A stretch of 64,000 bases of DNA from Pleodorina starrii (taxonomy: Eukaryota; Chlorophyta; Chlorophyceae; Chlamydomonadales; Volvocaceae), in assembly GCA_030267565.1 (NCBI GenBank), contig BRXU01000020.1, positions 2,497,501 through 2,561,500 on the forward strand, in the 5' to 3' direction. The position numbers and the translations under genes are program-made. The notes under the pieces are model-generated. The model did no database searches and was not told the origin of the DNA. It worked only from the letters and a program-made list of their open reading frames with translations. This document shows positions 23,484 through 36,100 of this stretch, in pieces. Within the stretch, counting starts at the first letter, position 1. Each line of letters starts with the position of its first letter.

Positions 23484-26400
23484 CAGATCTGCTGGCCCCG
23501 GGGAAGGGAAAGGGAGCGCTGTTGGGTGCTTGGGGTGTGATGATCCGCGCCCTCGACGCTCAAGTGCCCGCAGCCCAGCGTGCAGCCTTGCCCGTATCAG
23601 CCGCAGGCCCAGCTACCTGCCCCCATGCACAGCCCGAAGCACGGCGCATCGCTTCTGCCCTCACCCATCCCCGCGCTTACCTGCACCAGGCCGCACATGG
23701 CATCTTCCCCAGCCAGCTGCTGCTGCCCGCGCGCGCCCTGGCCTCGTGTACGGCAGCAATGGGCAGCAGGGAAGGGGGTTAAAGCAACCGGCGCAATGGT
23801 GATAAAAGCAAGGGCGAAAGCAGGCAAGCAGGCATCACACCCCTGCCTGCTTGCCTGCAGCTGCACGGCGCGAAAGAAAGGGAGTTCTCCCGCGGACCCG
23901 CAGACCCGCACCCGAATCCCGACCGAGCAGATCTGCTGGCCCCGGGGAAGGGAAAGGGAGCGCTGTTGGGTGCTTGGGGTGTGATGATCCGCGCCCTCGA
24001 CGCTCAAGTGCCCGCAGCCCAGCGTGCAGCCTTGCCCGTATCAGCCGCAGGCCCAGCTACCTGCCCCCATGCACAGCCCGAAGCACGGCGCATCGCTTCT
24101 GCCCTCACCCATCCCCGCGCTTACCTGCACCAGGCCGCACATGGCATCTTCCCCAGCCAGCTGCTGCTGCCCGCGCGCGCCCTGGCCTCGTGTACGGCAG
24201 CAATGGGCAGCAGGGAAGGGGGTTAAAGCAACCGGCGCAATGGTGATAAAAGCAAGGGCGAAAGCAGGCAAGCAGGCATCACACCCCTGCCTGCTTGCCT
24301 GCAGCTGCACGGCGCGAAAGAAAGGGAGTTCTCCCGCGGACCCGCAGACCCGCACCCGAATCCCGACCGAGCAGATCTGCTGGCCCCGGGGAAGGGAAAG
24401 GGAGCGCTGTTGGGTGCTTGGGGTGTGATGATCCGCGCCCTCGACGCTCAAGTGCCCACAGCCCAGCGTGCAGCCTTGCCCGTATCAGCCGCAGGCCCAG
24501 CTACCTGCCCCCATGCACAGCCCGAAGCACGGCGCATCGCTTCTGCCCTCACCCATCCCCGCGCTTACCTGCACCAGGCCGCACATGGCATCTTCCCCAG
24601 CCAGCTGCTGCTGCCCGCGCGCGCCCTGGCCTCGTGTACGGCAGCAATGGGCAGCAGGGAAGGGGGTTAAAGCAACCGGCGCAATGGTGATAAAAGCAAG
24701 GGCGAAAGCAGGCAAGCAGGCATCACACCCCTGCCTGCTTGCCTGCAGCTGCACGGCGCGAAAGAAAGGGAGTTCTCCCGCGGACCCGCAGACCCGCACC
24801 CGAATCCCGACCGAGCAGATCTGCTGGCCCCGGGGAAGGGAAAGGGAGCGCTGTTGGGTGCTTGGGGTGTGATGATCCGCGCCCTCGACGCTCAAGTGCC
24901 CGCAGCCCAGCGTGCAGCCTTGCCCGTATCAGCCGCAGGCCCAGCTACCTGCCCCCATGCACAGCCCGAAGCACGGCGCATCGCTTCTGCCCTCACCCAT
25001 CCCCGCGCTTACCTGCACCAGGCCGCACATGGCATCTTCCCCAGCCAGCTGCTGCTGCCCGCGCGCGCCCTGGCCTCGTGTACGGCAGCAATGGGCAGCA
25101 GGGAAGGGGGTTAAAGCAACCGGCGCAATGGTGATAAAAGCAAGGGCGAAAGCAGGCAAGCAGGCATCACACCCCTGCCTGCTTGCCTGCAGCTGCACGG
25201 CGCGAAAGAAAGGGAGTTCTCCCGCGGACCCGCAGACCCGCAGCCGAACCCCGACCGGGCAGATCTGCTGGCCCCGGGGAAGGGAAAGGGAGCGCTGTTG
25301 GGTGCTTGGGGTGTGATGATCCGCGCCCTCGACGCTCAAGTGCCCGCAGCCCAGCGTGCAGCCTTGCCCGTATCAGCCGCAGGCCCAGCTACCTGCCCCC
25401 ATGCACAGCCCGAAGCACGGCGCATCGCTTCTGCCCTCACCCATCCCCGCGCTTACCTGCACCAGGCCGCACATGGCATCTTCCCCAGCCAGCTGCTGCT
25501 GCCCGCGCGCGCCCTGGCCTCGTGTACGGCAGCAATGGGCAGCAGGGAAGGGGGTTAAAGCAACCGGCGCAATGGTGATAAAAGCAAGGGCGAAAGCAGG
25601 CAAGCAGGCATCACACCCCTGCCTGCTTGCCTGCAGCTGCACGGCGCGAAAGAAAGGGAGTTCTCCCGCGGACCCGCAGACCCGCACCCGAATCCCGACC
25701 GAGCAGATCTGCTGGCCCCGGGGAAGGGAAAGGGAGCGCTGTTGGGTGCTTGGGGTGTGATGATCCGCGCCCTCGACGCTCAAGTGCCCACAGCCCAGCG
25801 TGCAGCCTTGCCCGTATCAGCCGCAGGCCCAGCTACCTGCCCCCATGCACAGCCCGAAGCACGGCGCATCGCTTCTGCCCTCACCCATCCCCGCGCTTAC
25901 CTGCACCAGGCCGCACATGGCATCTTCCCCAGCCAGCTGCTGCTGCCCGCACGCGCCCTGGCCTCGTGTACGGCAGCAATGGGCAGCAGGGAAGGGGGTT
26001 AAAGCAACCGGCGCAATGGTGATAAAAGCAAGGGCGAAAGCAGGCAAGCAGGCATCACACCCCTGCCTGCTTGCCTGCAGCTGCACGGCGCGAAAGAAAG
26101 GGAGTTCTCCCGCGGACCCGCAGACCCGCACCCGAATCCCGACCGAGCAGATCTGCTGGCCCCGGGGAAGGGAAAGGGAGCGCTGTTGGGTGCTTGGGGT
26201 GTGATGATCCGCGCCCTCGACGCTCAAGTGCCCGCAGCCCAGCGTGCAGCCTTGCCCGTATCAGCCGCAGGCCCAGCTACCTGCCCCCATGCACAGCCCG
26301 AAGCACGGCGCATCGCTTCTGCCCTCACCCATCCCCGCGCTTACCTGCACCAGGCCGCACATGGCATCTTCCCCAGCCAGCTGCTGCTGCCCGCGCGCGC

Positions 26401-28331
26401 CCTGGCCTCGTGTACGGCAGCAATGGGCAGCAGGGAAGGGGGTTAAAGCAACCGGCGTAATGGTGATAAAAGCAAGGGCGAAAGCAGGCAAGCAGGCATC
26501 ACACCCCTGCCTGCTTGCCTGCAGCTGCACGGCGCGAAAGAAAGGGAGTTCTCCCGCGGACCCGCAGACCCGCACCCGAATCCCGACCGAGCAGATCTGC
26601 TGGCCCCGGGGAAGGGAAAGGGAGCGCTGTTGGGTGCTTGGGGTGTGATGATCCGCGCCCTCGACGCTCAAGTGCCCGCAGCCCAGCGTGCAGCCTTGCC
26701 CGTATCAGCCGCAGGCCCAGCTACCTGCCCCCATGCACAGCCCGAAGCACGGCGCATCGCTTCTGCCCTCACCCATCCCCGCGCTTACCTGCACCAGGCC
26801 GCACATGGCATCTTCCCCAGCCAGCTGCTGCTGCCCGCGCGCGCCCTGGCCTCGTGTACGGCAGCAATGGGCAGCAGGGAAGGGGGTTAAAGCAACCGGC
26901 GTAATGGTGATAAAAGCAAGGGCGAAAGCAGGCAAGCAGGCATCACACCCCTGCCTGCTTGCCTGCAGCTGCACGGCGCGAAAGAAAGGGAGTTCTCCCG
27001 CGGACCCGCAGACCCGCACCCGAATCCCGACCGAGCAGATCTGCTGGCCCCGGGGAAGGGAAAGGGAGCGCTGTTGGGTGCTTGGGGTGTGATGATCCGC
27101 GCCCTCGACGCTCAAGTGCCCGCAGCCCAGCGTGCAGCCTTGCCCGTATCAGCCGCAGGCCCAGCTACCTGCCCCCATGCACAGCCCGAAGCACGGCGCA
27201 TCGCTTCTGCCCTCACCCATCCCCGCGCTTACCTGCACCAGGCCGCACATGGCATCTTCCCCAGCCAGCTGCTGCTGCCCGCGCGCGCCCTGGCCTCGTG
27301 TACGGCAGCAATGGGCAGCAGGGAAGGGGGTTAAAGCAACCGGCGTAATGGTGATAAAAGCAAGGGCGAAAGCAGGCAAGCAGGCATCACACCCCTGCCT
27401 GCTTGCCTGCAGCTGCACGGCGCGAAAGAAAGGGAGTTCTCCCGCGGACCCGCAGACCCGCACCCGAATCCCGACCGAGCAGATCTGCTGGCCCCGGGGA
27501 AGGGAAAGGGAGCGCTGTTGGGTGCTTGGGGTGTGATGATCCGCGCCCTCGACGCTCAAGTGCCCGCAGCCCAGCGTGCAGCCTTGCCCGTATCAGCCGC
27601 AGGCCCAGCTACCTGCCCCCATGCACAGCCCGAAGCACGGCGCATCGCTTCTGCCCTCACCCATCCCCGCGCTTACCTGCACCAGGCCGCACATGGCATC
27701 TTCCCCAGCCAGCTGCTGCTGCCCGCGCGCGCCCTGGCCTCGTGTACGGCAGCAATGGGCAGCAGGGAAGGGGGTTAAAGCAACCGGCGTAATGGTGATA
27801 AAAGCAAGGGCGAAAGCAGGCAAGCAGGCATCACACCCCTGCCTGCTTGCCTGCAGCTGCACGGCGCGAAAGAAAGGGAGTTCTCCCGCGGACCCGCAGA
27901 CCCGCACCCGAATCCCGACCGAGCAGATCTGCTGGCCCCGGGGAAGGGAAAGGGAGCGCTGTTGGGTGCTTGGGGTGTGATGATCCGCGCCCTCGACGCT
28001 CAAGTGCCCGCAGCCCAGCGTGCAGCCTTGCCCGTATCAGCCGCAGGCCCAGCTACCTGCCCCCATGCACAGCCCGAAGCACGGCGCATCGCTTCTGCCC
28101 TCACCCATCCCCGCGCTTACCTGCACCAGGCCGCACATGGCATCTTCCCCAGCCAGCTGCTGCTGCCCGCGCGCGCCCTGGCCTCGTGTACGGCAGCAAT
28201 GGGCAGCAGGGAAGGGGGTTAAAGCAACCGGCGTAATGGTGATAAAAGCAAGGGCGAAAGCAGGCAAGCAGGCATCACACCCCTGCCTGCTTGCCTGCAG
28301 CTGCACGGCGCGAAAGAAAGGGAGTTCTCCG
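23484..28331. repeat. 444-bp tandem satellite, about 11 units
   Basis: Exact 444-bp periodicity (for example TGCAGCCTTGCCCGTATCAG at 23580, 24024, 24468 and so on to 28020). Units differ by single bases: CCCGCAGCC/CCCACAGCC, GGCGCAATGG/GGCGTAATGG, and a CAGCCGAACCCC variant in one unit near 25240. Every complete unit carries a perfect 14-bp inverted repeat (GCAGGCAAGCAGGC / GCCTGCTTGCCTGC, 11-nt loop), first at 23820-23858. Although 444 is divisible by three, every frame has a stop in each unit, so it is not one long coding repeat. Confidence 0.98.
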
Positions 28332-28525
28332 GCGCAAACCCGACAAAGGCCTGACAACCGACCACGGACGCCCCCGGCCCCGGGCACCAGACCCGGAACC
28401 CCGCAAGAAGCACGCCTGCAACTGGCGCCCAGACGCGCAGCCGAATTCCGACGGGGCCGTTGGTCCCGGGCATGCAGCCCGCTTCCTCAGAACAGACGCA
28501 CCATCAACTGGCGCCCAGATCCGCA
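28332..28525. repeat. Right flank module of the 444-bp array
   Basis: It repeats the left-flank text (CCCGGCCCCGGGCACCAGAC through CAACTGGCGCCCAGA, twice) and ends in telomeric repeats. The array therefore lies between two copies of the same module. Confidence 0.85.
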
Positions 28526-28559
28526 TTTTAGGGTTTGGGTTTTTATTTAGGGTTTTAGG
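28526..28559 (+). repeat. Interstitial telomeric repeat 2, degenerate
   Basis: A short run (TTTTAGGGTTTGGG, then TTTTTATTTAGGGTTTTAGG) in the same orientation as the other two arrays. It directly precedes block copy 2, as telomeric repeat 1 precedes copy 1. Confidence 0.85.
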
Positions 28560-31500
28560 TATACTCAACTGAGGACGCAAAACCTGCATTTATTCGTGAT
28601 GCAACACCAATTCGATACGATCAAGGAAATGACAGCCTTGGCATCATGATCGCAGTTTCGTTTCCAAAGAATTATTCCAAGAACGGGCTGTGACGGGGCA
28701 CTTGCTAACTCCAAAGCTTCCGTTGATACCATGCTTGCCAAATCAGAGTTTCCGAAGGATGAATCAAGTCGAATCCCATCCGAAACTGATGTCTGACGTG
28801 CCATATATCTTAACTTAGATTGTCGGTTGGGTTTCGAACCCGCACGGCGTATGACTGGGGCTCGCCGCCTCCCAAATGCACACGCATCACCCGCTTACAC
28901 AAGTAATTAGGAGGATTCGAACCCGTACGGGGTTCGGCTCGATACCAAATTGTAGGTTTCAGCCAAAGGACCTATTGAAATGCGCTGCGCAGCCCAGAAC
29001 TGCACTTATCCCCCCTGCCATGACAGGAGATGGCCAGTGAGATCATATCTCTCAGGGGGGGCCAGGTTGACCGTCACCTGGCAGCAAGTGGATGAATTGG
29101 GGCTTGCATGCTTGCCAGACGGTCAGGCGTGAAACCCTATCCCGACTGGTAACGGATGCGAGTTAAGTAGAGGGGTGTATTACGCCCCTCTTACCCAAAA
29201 CCCACACACTGACCCATGGATTTCGAATCCATTGGGATGTTGAATGGTTCCACGAAGGTGCATCCACGAAGGCGATTATGACGGTTCTGATCCTTACCAT
29301 AACATCAGGGCTTTTTGAGTCATAGACCTGATGGGTTGGCCTGCCTTCGACAGGTTCCCTGTCGAAGGCAGATAAGGAGGCGACCGACTGAATCACCAAC
29401 GGAATTGCACCACGTAAGGGACCTCGGTTGATGGACACATGGGTACTAAGGTTCACGGACCTTAGGGATGAGATCGCACCTCTTAAGGGGTGGGCCAGGT
29501 TGACCGTCACCTGGCAGCAAGTGGATGACTTGGGGCTTGCATGCTTGCCAGTGGGTCAGGAGTGACAACCTATCCCCACTGGTAACGGATGCGAGTTCGG
29601 TCCAAGAATCAACTTCGGAAGTGAGGTAAGAATGTTGTGCGTCGCTTTTGTTTGTTCTAGCCGTCTGGGCTAGCTGTACTCACTCGTCATTCTATCATCT
29701 CCTGCTTTTACAGGTAGAGATAACCAGCCTCTTCGCCCTGGCACGGCCATCACAGCTAGCAGCCACGTCAGCAGCTCAGCAACAGCCCCCAGCTCAGCCC
29801 CCAGCTCAGCCCCCAGCCCAGCCCAGCCCCCAGCTCAGCCCCCAGCCCAGCCCATTCAGCCCAGTGGCGGCACATACCGACATGCACGCACACGCACACA
29901 TATGCACGCACATGCGCACACCCCTGCCAGGGGATGCGTAATACTTCCTGCCTGCGGGCGGTTCCGGAGTTTGCCGTTGTATTAACATTTCTGTGTTGCC
30001 CCCCGCCCAGTGCAGGACAAGCAGTGAAGCTGAGAACACAGCAAATACCAAAGGCAGCAAATAACAGAGCAGCTCGGTCTTTGTAAAGGCCTGGCTAGTA
30101 GTATAGGTGTTATTTATTTTTATTATCCTTTCTATCCCTATTAACGGGACTCTACCGACTGTCTGCACCATGTTACGGGTGCTTCGAGACAATTATTGTT
30201 GGTTTATTTTCCTATTTAGTATCCATCCCCCAGTAATCCCGGTTAATCCTTTCTTTCCCCGCCCCCGCCGGACACCCCAGCACCACTTACCCGACATCCG
30301 TTACCCGCCGCCTCATTTAAACAGGAAAAAGGAAGATCTGTCATATCTCACCAAGACCTACCAACCCCACCAAGACCTCCCAACCGCCGAGACGTCCCAA
30401 CCACCAAGGCCGTCATGGACCGTCTATCCCTGCACGCCTACACCTCCGAGTTCATTCCGCACCGCCACCATCGCCGCCGTCACCACCAAGCCCGGCACCG
30501 CCGTCCCCGTCCCCTCCTATGCCATTGCCGCCGTCACCGCAGCCAACCAGTCCGCCGCCGCCGTCGCCGCTGCCCCCTAGTCCGGCGCCTCCCTCCCCTC
30601 CCTTACCGCCGTCACCCAATCCGCCCAGCCCAGCACCCTCTCCACCGCCGCCCAACCCGGCCCCAAGCCTATCTCCTCCCAGCCCCTCGCCGCCAGCTCC
30701 TATGCCGCCATCGCCCCGGCCTCCCTCGCTGGAACCCCTGCCTCCGTCCCCGCCACCGCCATCGCCCCGGCCGCCGACCCCGCCACCACCGTCACCCCAG
30801 CCGCCAACCCGCCACCGCCGTCACCCCAGCCGCCGGCCCCGTTACCACCCTCGCTTACCACAAGCCGCCGTCGCCGCCGCCGCCGTCCCCCCAACCGCCA
30901 TCACCGCCGCCGTCGCCGCCATTCGTGTTCTTTTTGAACTAACCCAACTTTCTACCCAAGATTGTATGGACCCCCGCCCTTCCCTTCTGAGGGCATTGAC
31001 TGCCTTCCAATTCATGCCACCCGCCTTTTGCCTCATAACCCCGCCCCACCCCCGCCACCACCGTCATCCCAGCCGCCGACCCCACCGCTGCCGTCACACC
31101 AGCCGCCGTCGCCGTCGCCGCCGCCGTCGTCCCCCCAACCGCCATCACCGCCGCCGTCGCCGCCATTCGTGTTCTTTTTGAACTAACCCAACTTTCTACC
31201 CAAGATTGTATGGACCCCCGTCCTTCCCTTCTGAGGGCATTGACTGCCTTCCAATTCATGCCACCCGCCTTTTGCCTCATAACCCCGCCCCACCCCCGCC
31301 ACCACCGTCATCCCAGCCGCCGACCCCACCGCTGCCGTCACACCAGCCGCCGTCGCCGTCGCCGCCGCCGCCGTCCCCCCAACCGCCATCACCGCCGCCG
31401 TCGCCGCCATTCGTGTTCTTTTTGAACTAACCCAACTTTCTACCCAAGATTGTATGGACCCCCGCCCTTCCCTTCTGAGGGCATTGACTGCCTTCCAATT

Positions 31501-31779
31501 CATGCCACCCGCCTTTTGCCTCATAACCCCGCCCCACCCCCGCCACCACCGTCATCCCAGCCGCCGACCCCACCGCTGCCGTCACACCAGCCGCCGTCGC
31601 CGTCGCCGCCGCCGCCGTCCCCCCAACCGCCATCACCGCCGCCGTCGCCGCCATTCGTGTTCTTTTTGAACTAACCCAACTTTCTATCCACGATTGTATG
31701 GACCCCCGCCCTTCCCTTCTGAGGGCATTGACTGCCTTCCAACTCATGCCACCCGCCTTTTGCCTCATAACCCCGCCCC
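28560..31779. repeat. Duplicated block, copy 2 (3.2 kb)
   Basis: Same order and orientation as 17198-20107. It has its own internal direct repeat (about 29061-29167 and 29493-29600), proline-rich segment (about 30450-30850) and 244-bp minisatellite. It has more minisatellite units than copy 1 (units at 30962, 31206, 31450 and 31694), and this accounts for its greater length. Confidence 0.93.
30850..31779. repeat. 244-bp minisatellite in block copy 2
   Basis: Four unit starts (ATTGTATGGACCCCC) at exact 244-bp spacing, the last unit partial. The final units carry the ATCCACGATTG and CCAACTCATG variants also found at the end of copy 1. The last-unit type is therefore shared between copies and the internal units were amplified. 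Confidence 0.92.
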
Positions 31780-31864
31780 GCCCCTGCACCCATGGCCCCC
31801 CTGCCCCCGCCCCACGCCCTCCTGTCTAACCCAAACACCCCGCCCGCCAAGGTGCCGCCACCAC

Positions 31865-32470
31865 CGACCTCCGCACCGTCAGGACTTTATGGGCGCCAGG
31901 CAGCACTCGGGGAGCTACAGCTGGAGCGTAGGTCCTGACTGACAGGAGAGTATGTAGAGGGTCGATACGACAGATGTATGTGAATAGGTGTGATGGGGTA
32001 CTCACCACTAGCTGTACAAGGGGAAACCAGAACCCTAAGTGTAGCTTATAACCGTGAACGTTTTGTTTAACTGTGCCCCATACACTGTACCTTTGGATTG
32101 GTGCACATTACGTAAACAGTTTTGTCGCTGCCCAATACATTATCCGGTTTCCCGACAGATCGGCCATATCTATTGCACCAAGCAAGACCTATGTCTCCCA
32201 TCCAACCGCGCGCCAAGGCCGTCGTGGATGGATTGCCTTTCCCTGCCCGCCTGCAACACCCGCCGAGTTCTGCACCACGCGCCAGGACTCTTTGGCGCCA
32301 GGCAGGCAGCTGGAGCGAAGTATCTAATCGACAGGAGAGTATGTAGAACATATCGGTGTGAATGATGGATGGATCCTGGATTTTAGAGGGGCACTCACCG
32401 CTAGCTGTTTGTTTAAGGGGAAACCAAAACCCTAAGTCTATCTAGCGTTTTGTTTATCTGTGCCCAATAA
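31865..32470. repeat. Diverged direct repeat of about 180 bp
   Basis: About 31888-32075 and 32292-32467 share GGCGCCAGGCAG, GCTGGAGCG, GACAGGAGAGTATGTAGA, ACTCACC and CTAGCTGT, GGGGAAACC then AACCCTAAGT, and CGTTTTGTTTA then CTGTGCCC. Spacing is about 400 bp. No coding sense was found. Confidence 0.75.
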
Positions 32471-33180
32471 ACCTGGCCCCACACCAACCCCTGACGATAG
32501 CTTATGTATCTGCACCCCACCTTGCTTGCAGGATATATAATAGTAAGAAAGATACCAAGAATCCTACCAGCCGTACCTGGAAGACTCGTACACCTTGCTG
32601 ACGTACTGCAGTGGATGTGAACTGAACTGAACTGAACACGTAAACTGAACTGAACTGAATACACATCAATCAATCGCACTGCAATCATATACAACAATGC
32701 AGAGCTATGACAGAACAGACGACAGACGAAAATGCCATGAGCATGTGGGCGTGTGTGTGGATGTGAATTGTCGTTTTTATTTCGGGTGGCCACCCATTGT
32801 TAGTTATGTGTTGGACGTTGATTGGTTGTGCGGTGGTGGTGGTGGTGGTGGTGGTGCAGAGACGGGAAGCACGGACTTCAATCGCCAAGCATTAAAAGAC
32901 GCGAAAAAAACTCCAATGAATCGTCAATGGAAGTTATTGCGACGGCATTCGCAGTCCCACTTCTTATTCGCACCATTATTCGTACCAAGGCACCTGTACA
33001 GCCGTACAAGGGGACCTATACAATGAAAATCATCAAACAAAAATGACGATATGTTCCGCAATCGGAATCCGTTGATTTCTGCCTGGCGCGCGCGTTTTTA
33101 ATTGTGTTATAGCGATTAAGCAAACCCCACAGAGCCGAAGACGCGCGAGCCCCGCCCCACGCCGTACACGCACATGATCC
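32471..33180. other. No gene seen; two microsatellites
   Basis: It contains an ACTGA pentamer run at 32620-32659 and a GGT run at 32831-32856. No supported coding region. Confidence 0.55.
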
Positions 33181-36100
33181 AGGATTTGATCACACCATGC
33201 CCTAGGTATTGTATTAAGGCAGCTGTATGCCGGGTGTGCCTGCCTAGGTCCGACCGGAAGCGTGTAAACAAGCCTGGGTTTCACGTACGGCTTGGCCGCC
33301 CCCAGCTGTGGGGTGCAGTAGTGTCGAATCCCCGCCGCCCTGCACTGCGCCCCCCGTGTAATGGGTCCAGGATTTGATCACACCATGCCCTAGGTATTGT
33401 ATTAAGGCAGCTGTGTGCCGGGTGTGCCTGCCTAGGTCCGACCGGAAGCGTGTAAACAAGCCTGGGTTTCACGTACGGCTTGGCCGCCCCCAGCTGTGGG
33501 GTGCAGTAGTGTCGAATCCCCGCCGCCCTGCACTGCGCCCCCCGTGTAATGGGTCCAGGATTTGATCACACCATGCCCTAGGTATTGTATTAAGGCAGCT
33601 GTGTGCCGGGTGTGCCTGCCTAGGTCCGACCGGAAGCGTGTAAACAAGCCTGGGTTTCACGTACTGCATGGCCGCCCCCAGCTGTGGGGTGCAGTAGTGT
33701 CGAAGTCCCGCCGCCCTGCGCCGCGCCCCCCGTGTAATGGATCCAGGATTTGATCACACCGGGTGTGCCGGCCTAGGTCAGACCGGAAGCGTGTAAACAC
33801 GCCTGGGTTTGCCGTACAGCTTGGCCATCTTCAGCTGTGGTCTGCAGTAGTGCCGAATCCCCGCCGCCCTGCGCCGCGCCCCACGTGTAATGGATCCAGG
33901 ATTTGATCACACCATGCCCTAGGAATAGTATTAAGGCAGCTGTGTGCCGGGTCGGCTGGCGTAGGTCCGACCGGAAGCGTGTAAACACGCCTGGGTTTCA
34001 CGTACGGCTTGGCCACCTTCAGCTGTGGTCTGCAGTAGTGCCGAATCCCCGCCGCCCTGCACCGCGCCCCCCGTGTAATGGGTCCAGGATTTGATCACAC
34101 CATGCCCTAGGTATTGTATTAAGGCAGCTGTGTGCCGGGTGTGCCTGCCTAGGTCCGACCGGAAGCGTGTAAACACGCCTGGGTTTCACGTACGGCTTGG
34201 CCGCCCCCAGCTGTGGGGTGCAGTAGTGTCGAATCCCCGCCGCCCTGCACTGCGCCCCCCGTGTAATGGGTCCAGGATTTGATCACACCATGCCCTAGGT
34301 ATTGTATTAAGGCAGCTGTGTGCCGGGTCTGCAGGCGTAGGTCAGACCGGAAGCGTGTAAACACGCCTGGGTTTCACGTACGGCTTGGCCACCTTCAGCT
34401 GTGGTCTGCAGTAGTGCCGAATCTCCGCCGCCCTGCACCGCGCCCCCCGTGTAATGGGTCCAGGATTTGATCACACCATGCCCTAGGTATTGTATTAAGG
34501 CAGCTGTGTGCCGGGTGTGCCTGCCTAGGTCCGACCGGAAGCGTGTAAACAAGCCTGGGTTTCACGTACGGCTTGGCCGCCCCCAGCTGTGGGGTGCAGT
34601 AGTGTCGAATCCCCGCCGCCCTGCACTGCGCCCCCCGTGTAATGGGTCCAGGATTTGATCACACCATGCCCTAGGTATTGTATTAAGGCAGCTGTGTGCC
34701 GGGTGTGCCTGCCTAGGTCCGACCGGAAGCGTGTAAACAAGCCTGGGTTTCACGTACTGCATGGCCGCCCCCAGCTGTGGGGTGCAGTAGTGTCGAAGTC
34801 CCGCCGCCCTGCGCCGCGCCCCCCGTGTAATGGATCCAGGATTTGATCACACCGGGTGTGCCGGCCTAGGTCAGACCGGAAGCGTGTAAACACGCCTGGG
34901 TTTGCCGTACAGCTTGGCCATCTTCAGCTGTGGTCTGCAGTAGTGCCGAATCCCCGCCGCCCTGCGCCGCGCCCCACGTGTAATGGATCCAGGATTTGAT
35001 CACACCATGCCCTAGGAATAGTATTAAGGCAGCTGTGTGCCGGGTCGGCTGGCGTAGGTCCGACCGGAAGCGTGTAAACACGCCTGGGTTTCACGTACGG
35101 CTTGGCCACCTTCAGCTGTGGTCTGCAGTAGTGCCGAATCCCCGCCGCCCTGCACCGCGCCCCCCGTGTAATGGATCCAGGATTTGATCACACCATGCCC
35201 TAGGTATTGTATTAAGGCAGCTGTGTGCCGGGTCAGCATGCGTAGGTCCGACCGGAAGCGTGTAAACACGCCTGGGTTTCACGTACGGCTTGGCCGCCCC
35301 CAGCTGTGGGGTGCAGTAGTGTCGAATCCCCGCCGCCCTGCACTGCGCCCCCCGTGTAATGGGTCCAGGATTTGATCACACCATGCCCTAGGTATTGTAT
35401 TAAGGCAGCTGTGTGCCGGGTCTGCAGGCGTAGGTCAGACCGGAAGCGTGTAAACACGCCTGGGTTTCACGTACGGCTTGGCCACCTTCAGCTGTGGTCT
35501 GCAGTAGTGCCGAATCTCCGCCGCCCTGCACCGCGCCCCCCGTGTAATGGGTCCAGGATTTGATCACACCATGCCCTAGGTATAGTATTAAGGCAGCTGT
35601 ATGCCGGGTGTGCCTGCCTAGGTCCGACCGGAAGCGTGTAAACAAGCCTGGGTTTCACGTACGGCTTGGCCGCCCCCAGCTGTGGGGTGCAGTAGTGTCG
35701 AATCCCCGCCGCCCTGCACTGCGCCCCCCGTGTAATGGGTCCAGGATTTGATCACACCATGCCCTAGGTATTGTATTAAGGCAGCTGTGTGCCGGGTGTG
35801 CCTGCCTAGGTCCGACCGGAAGCGTGTAAACAAGCCTGGGTTTCACGTACGGCTTGGCCGCCCCCAGCTGTGGGGTGCAGTAGTGTCGAATCCCCGCCGC
35901 CCTGCACTGCGCCCCCCGTGTAATGGGTCCAGGATTTGATCACACCATGCCCTAGGTATTGTATTAAGGCAGCTGTGTGCCGGGTCAGCATGCGTAGGTC
36001 CGACCGGAAGCGTGTAAACACGCCTGGGTTTGCCGTACAGCTTGGCCATCTTCAGCTGTGGTCTGCAGTAGTGCCGAATCCCCGCCGCCCTGCGCCGCGC

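Noticed and set aside
22874..23782. A 302-codon plus-strand frame running into the satellite
   Set aside because: Its second half is satellite sequence and its first half has no recognisable protein features.
23484..28331. Repeated 129-136-codon frames in every 444-bp unit on both strands
   Set aside because: They recur identically in several frames at once with stops in each unit. They reflect satellite periodicity and GC richness, not genes.
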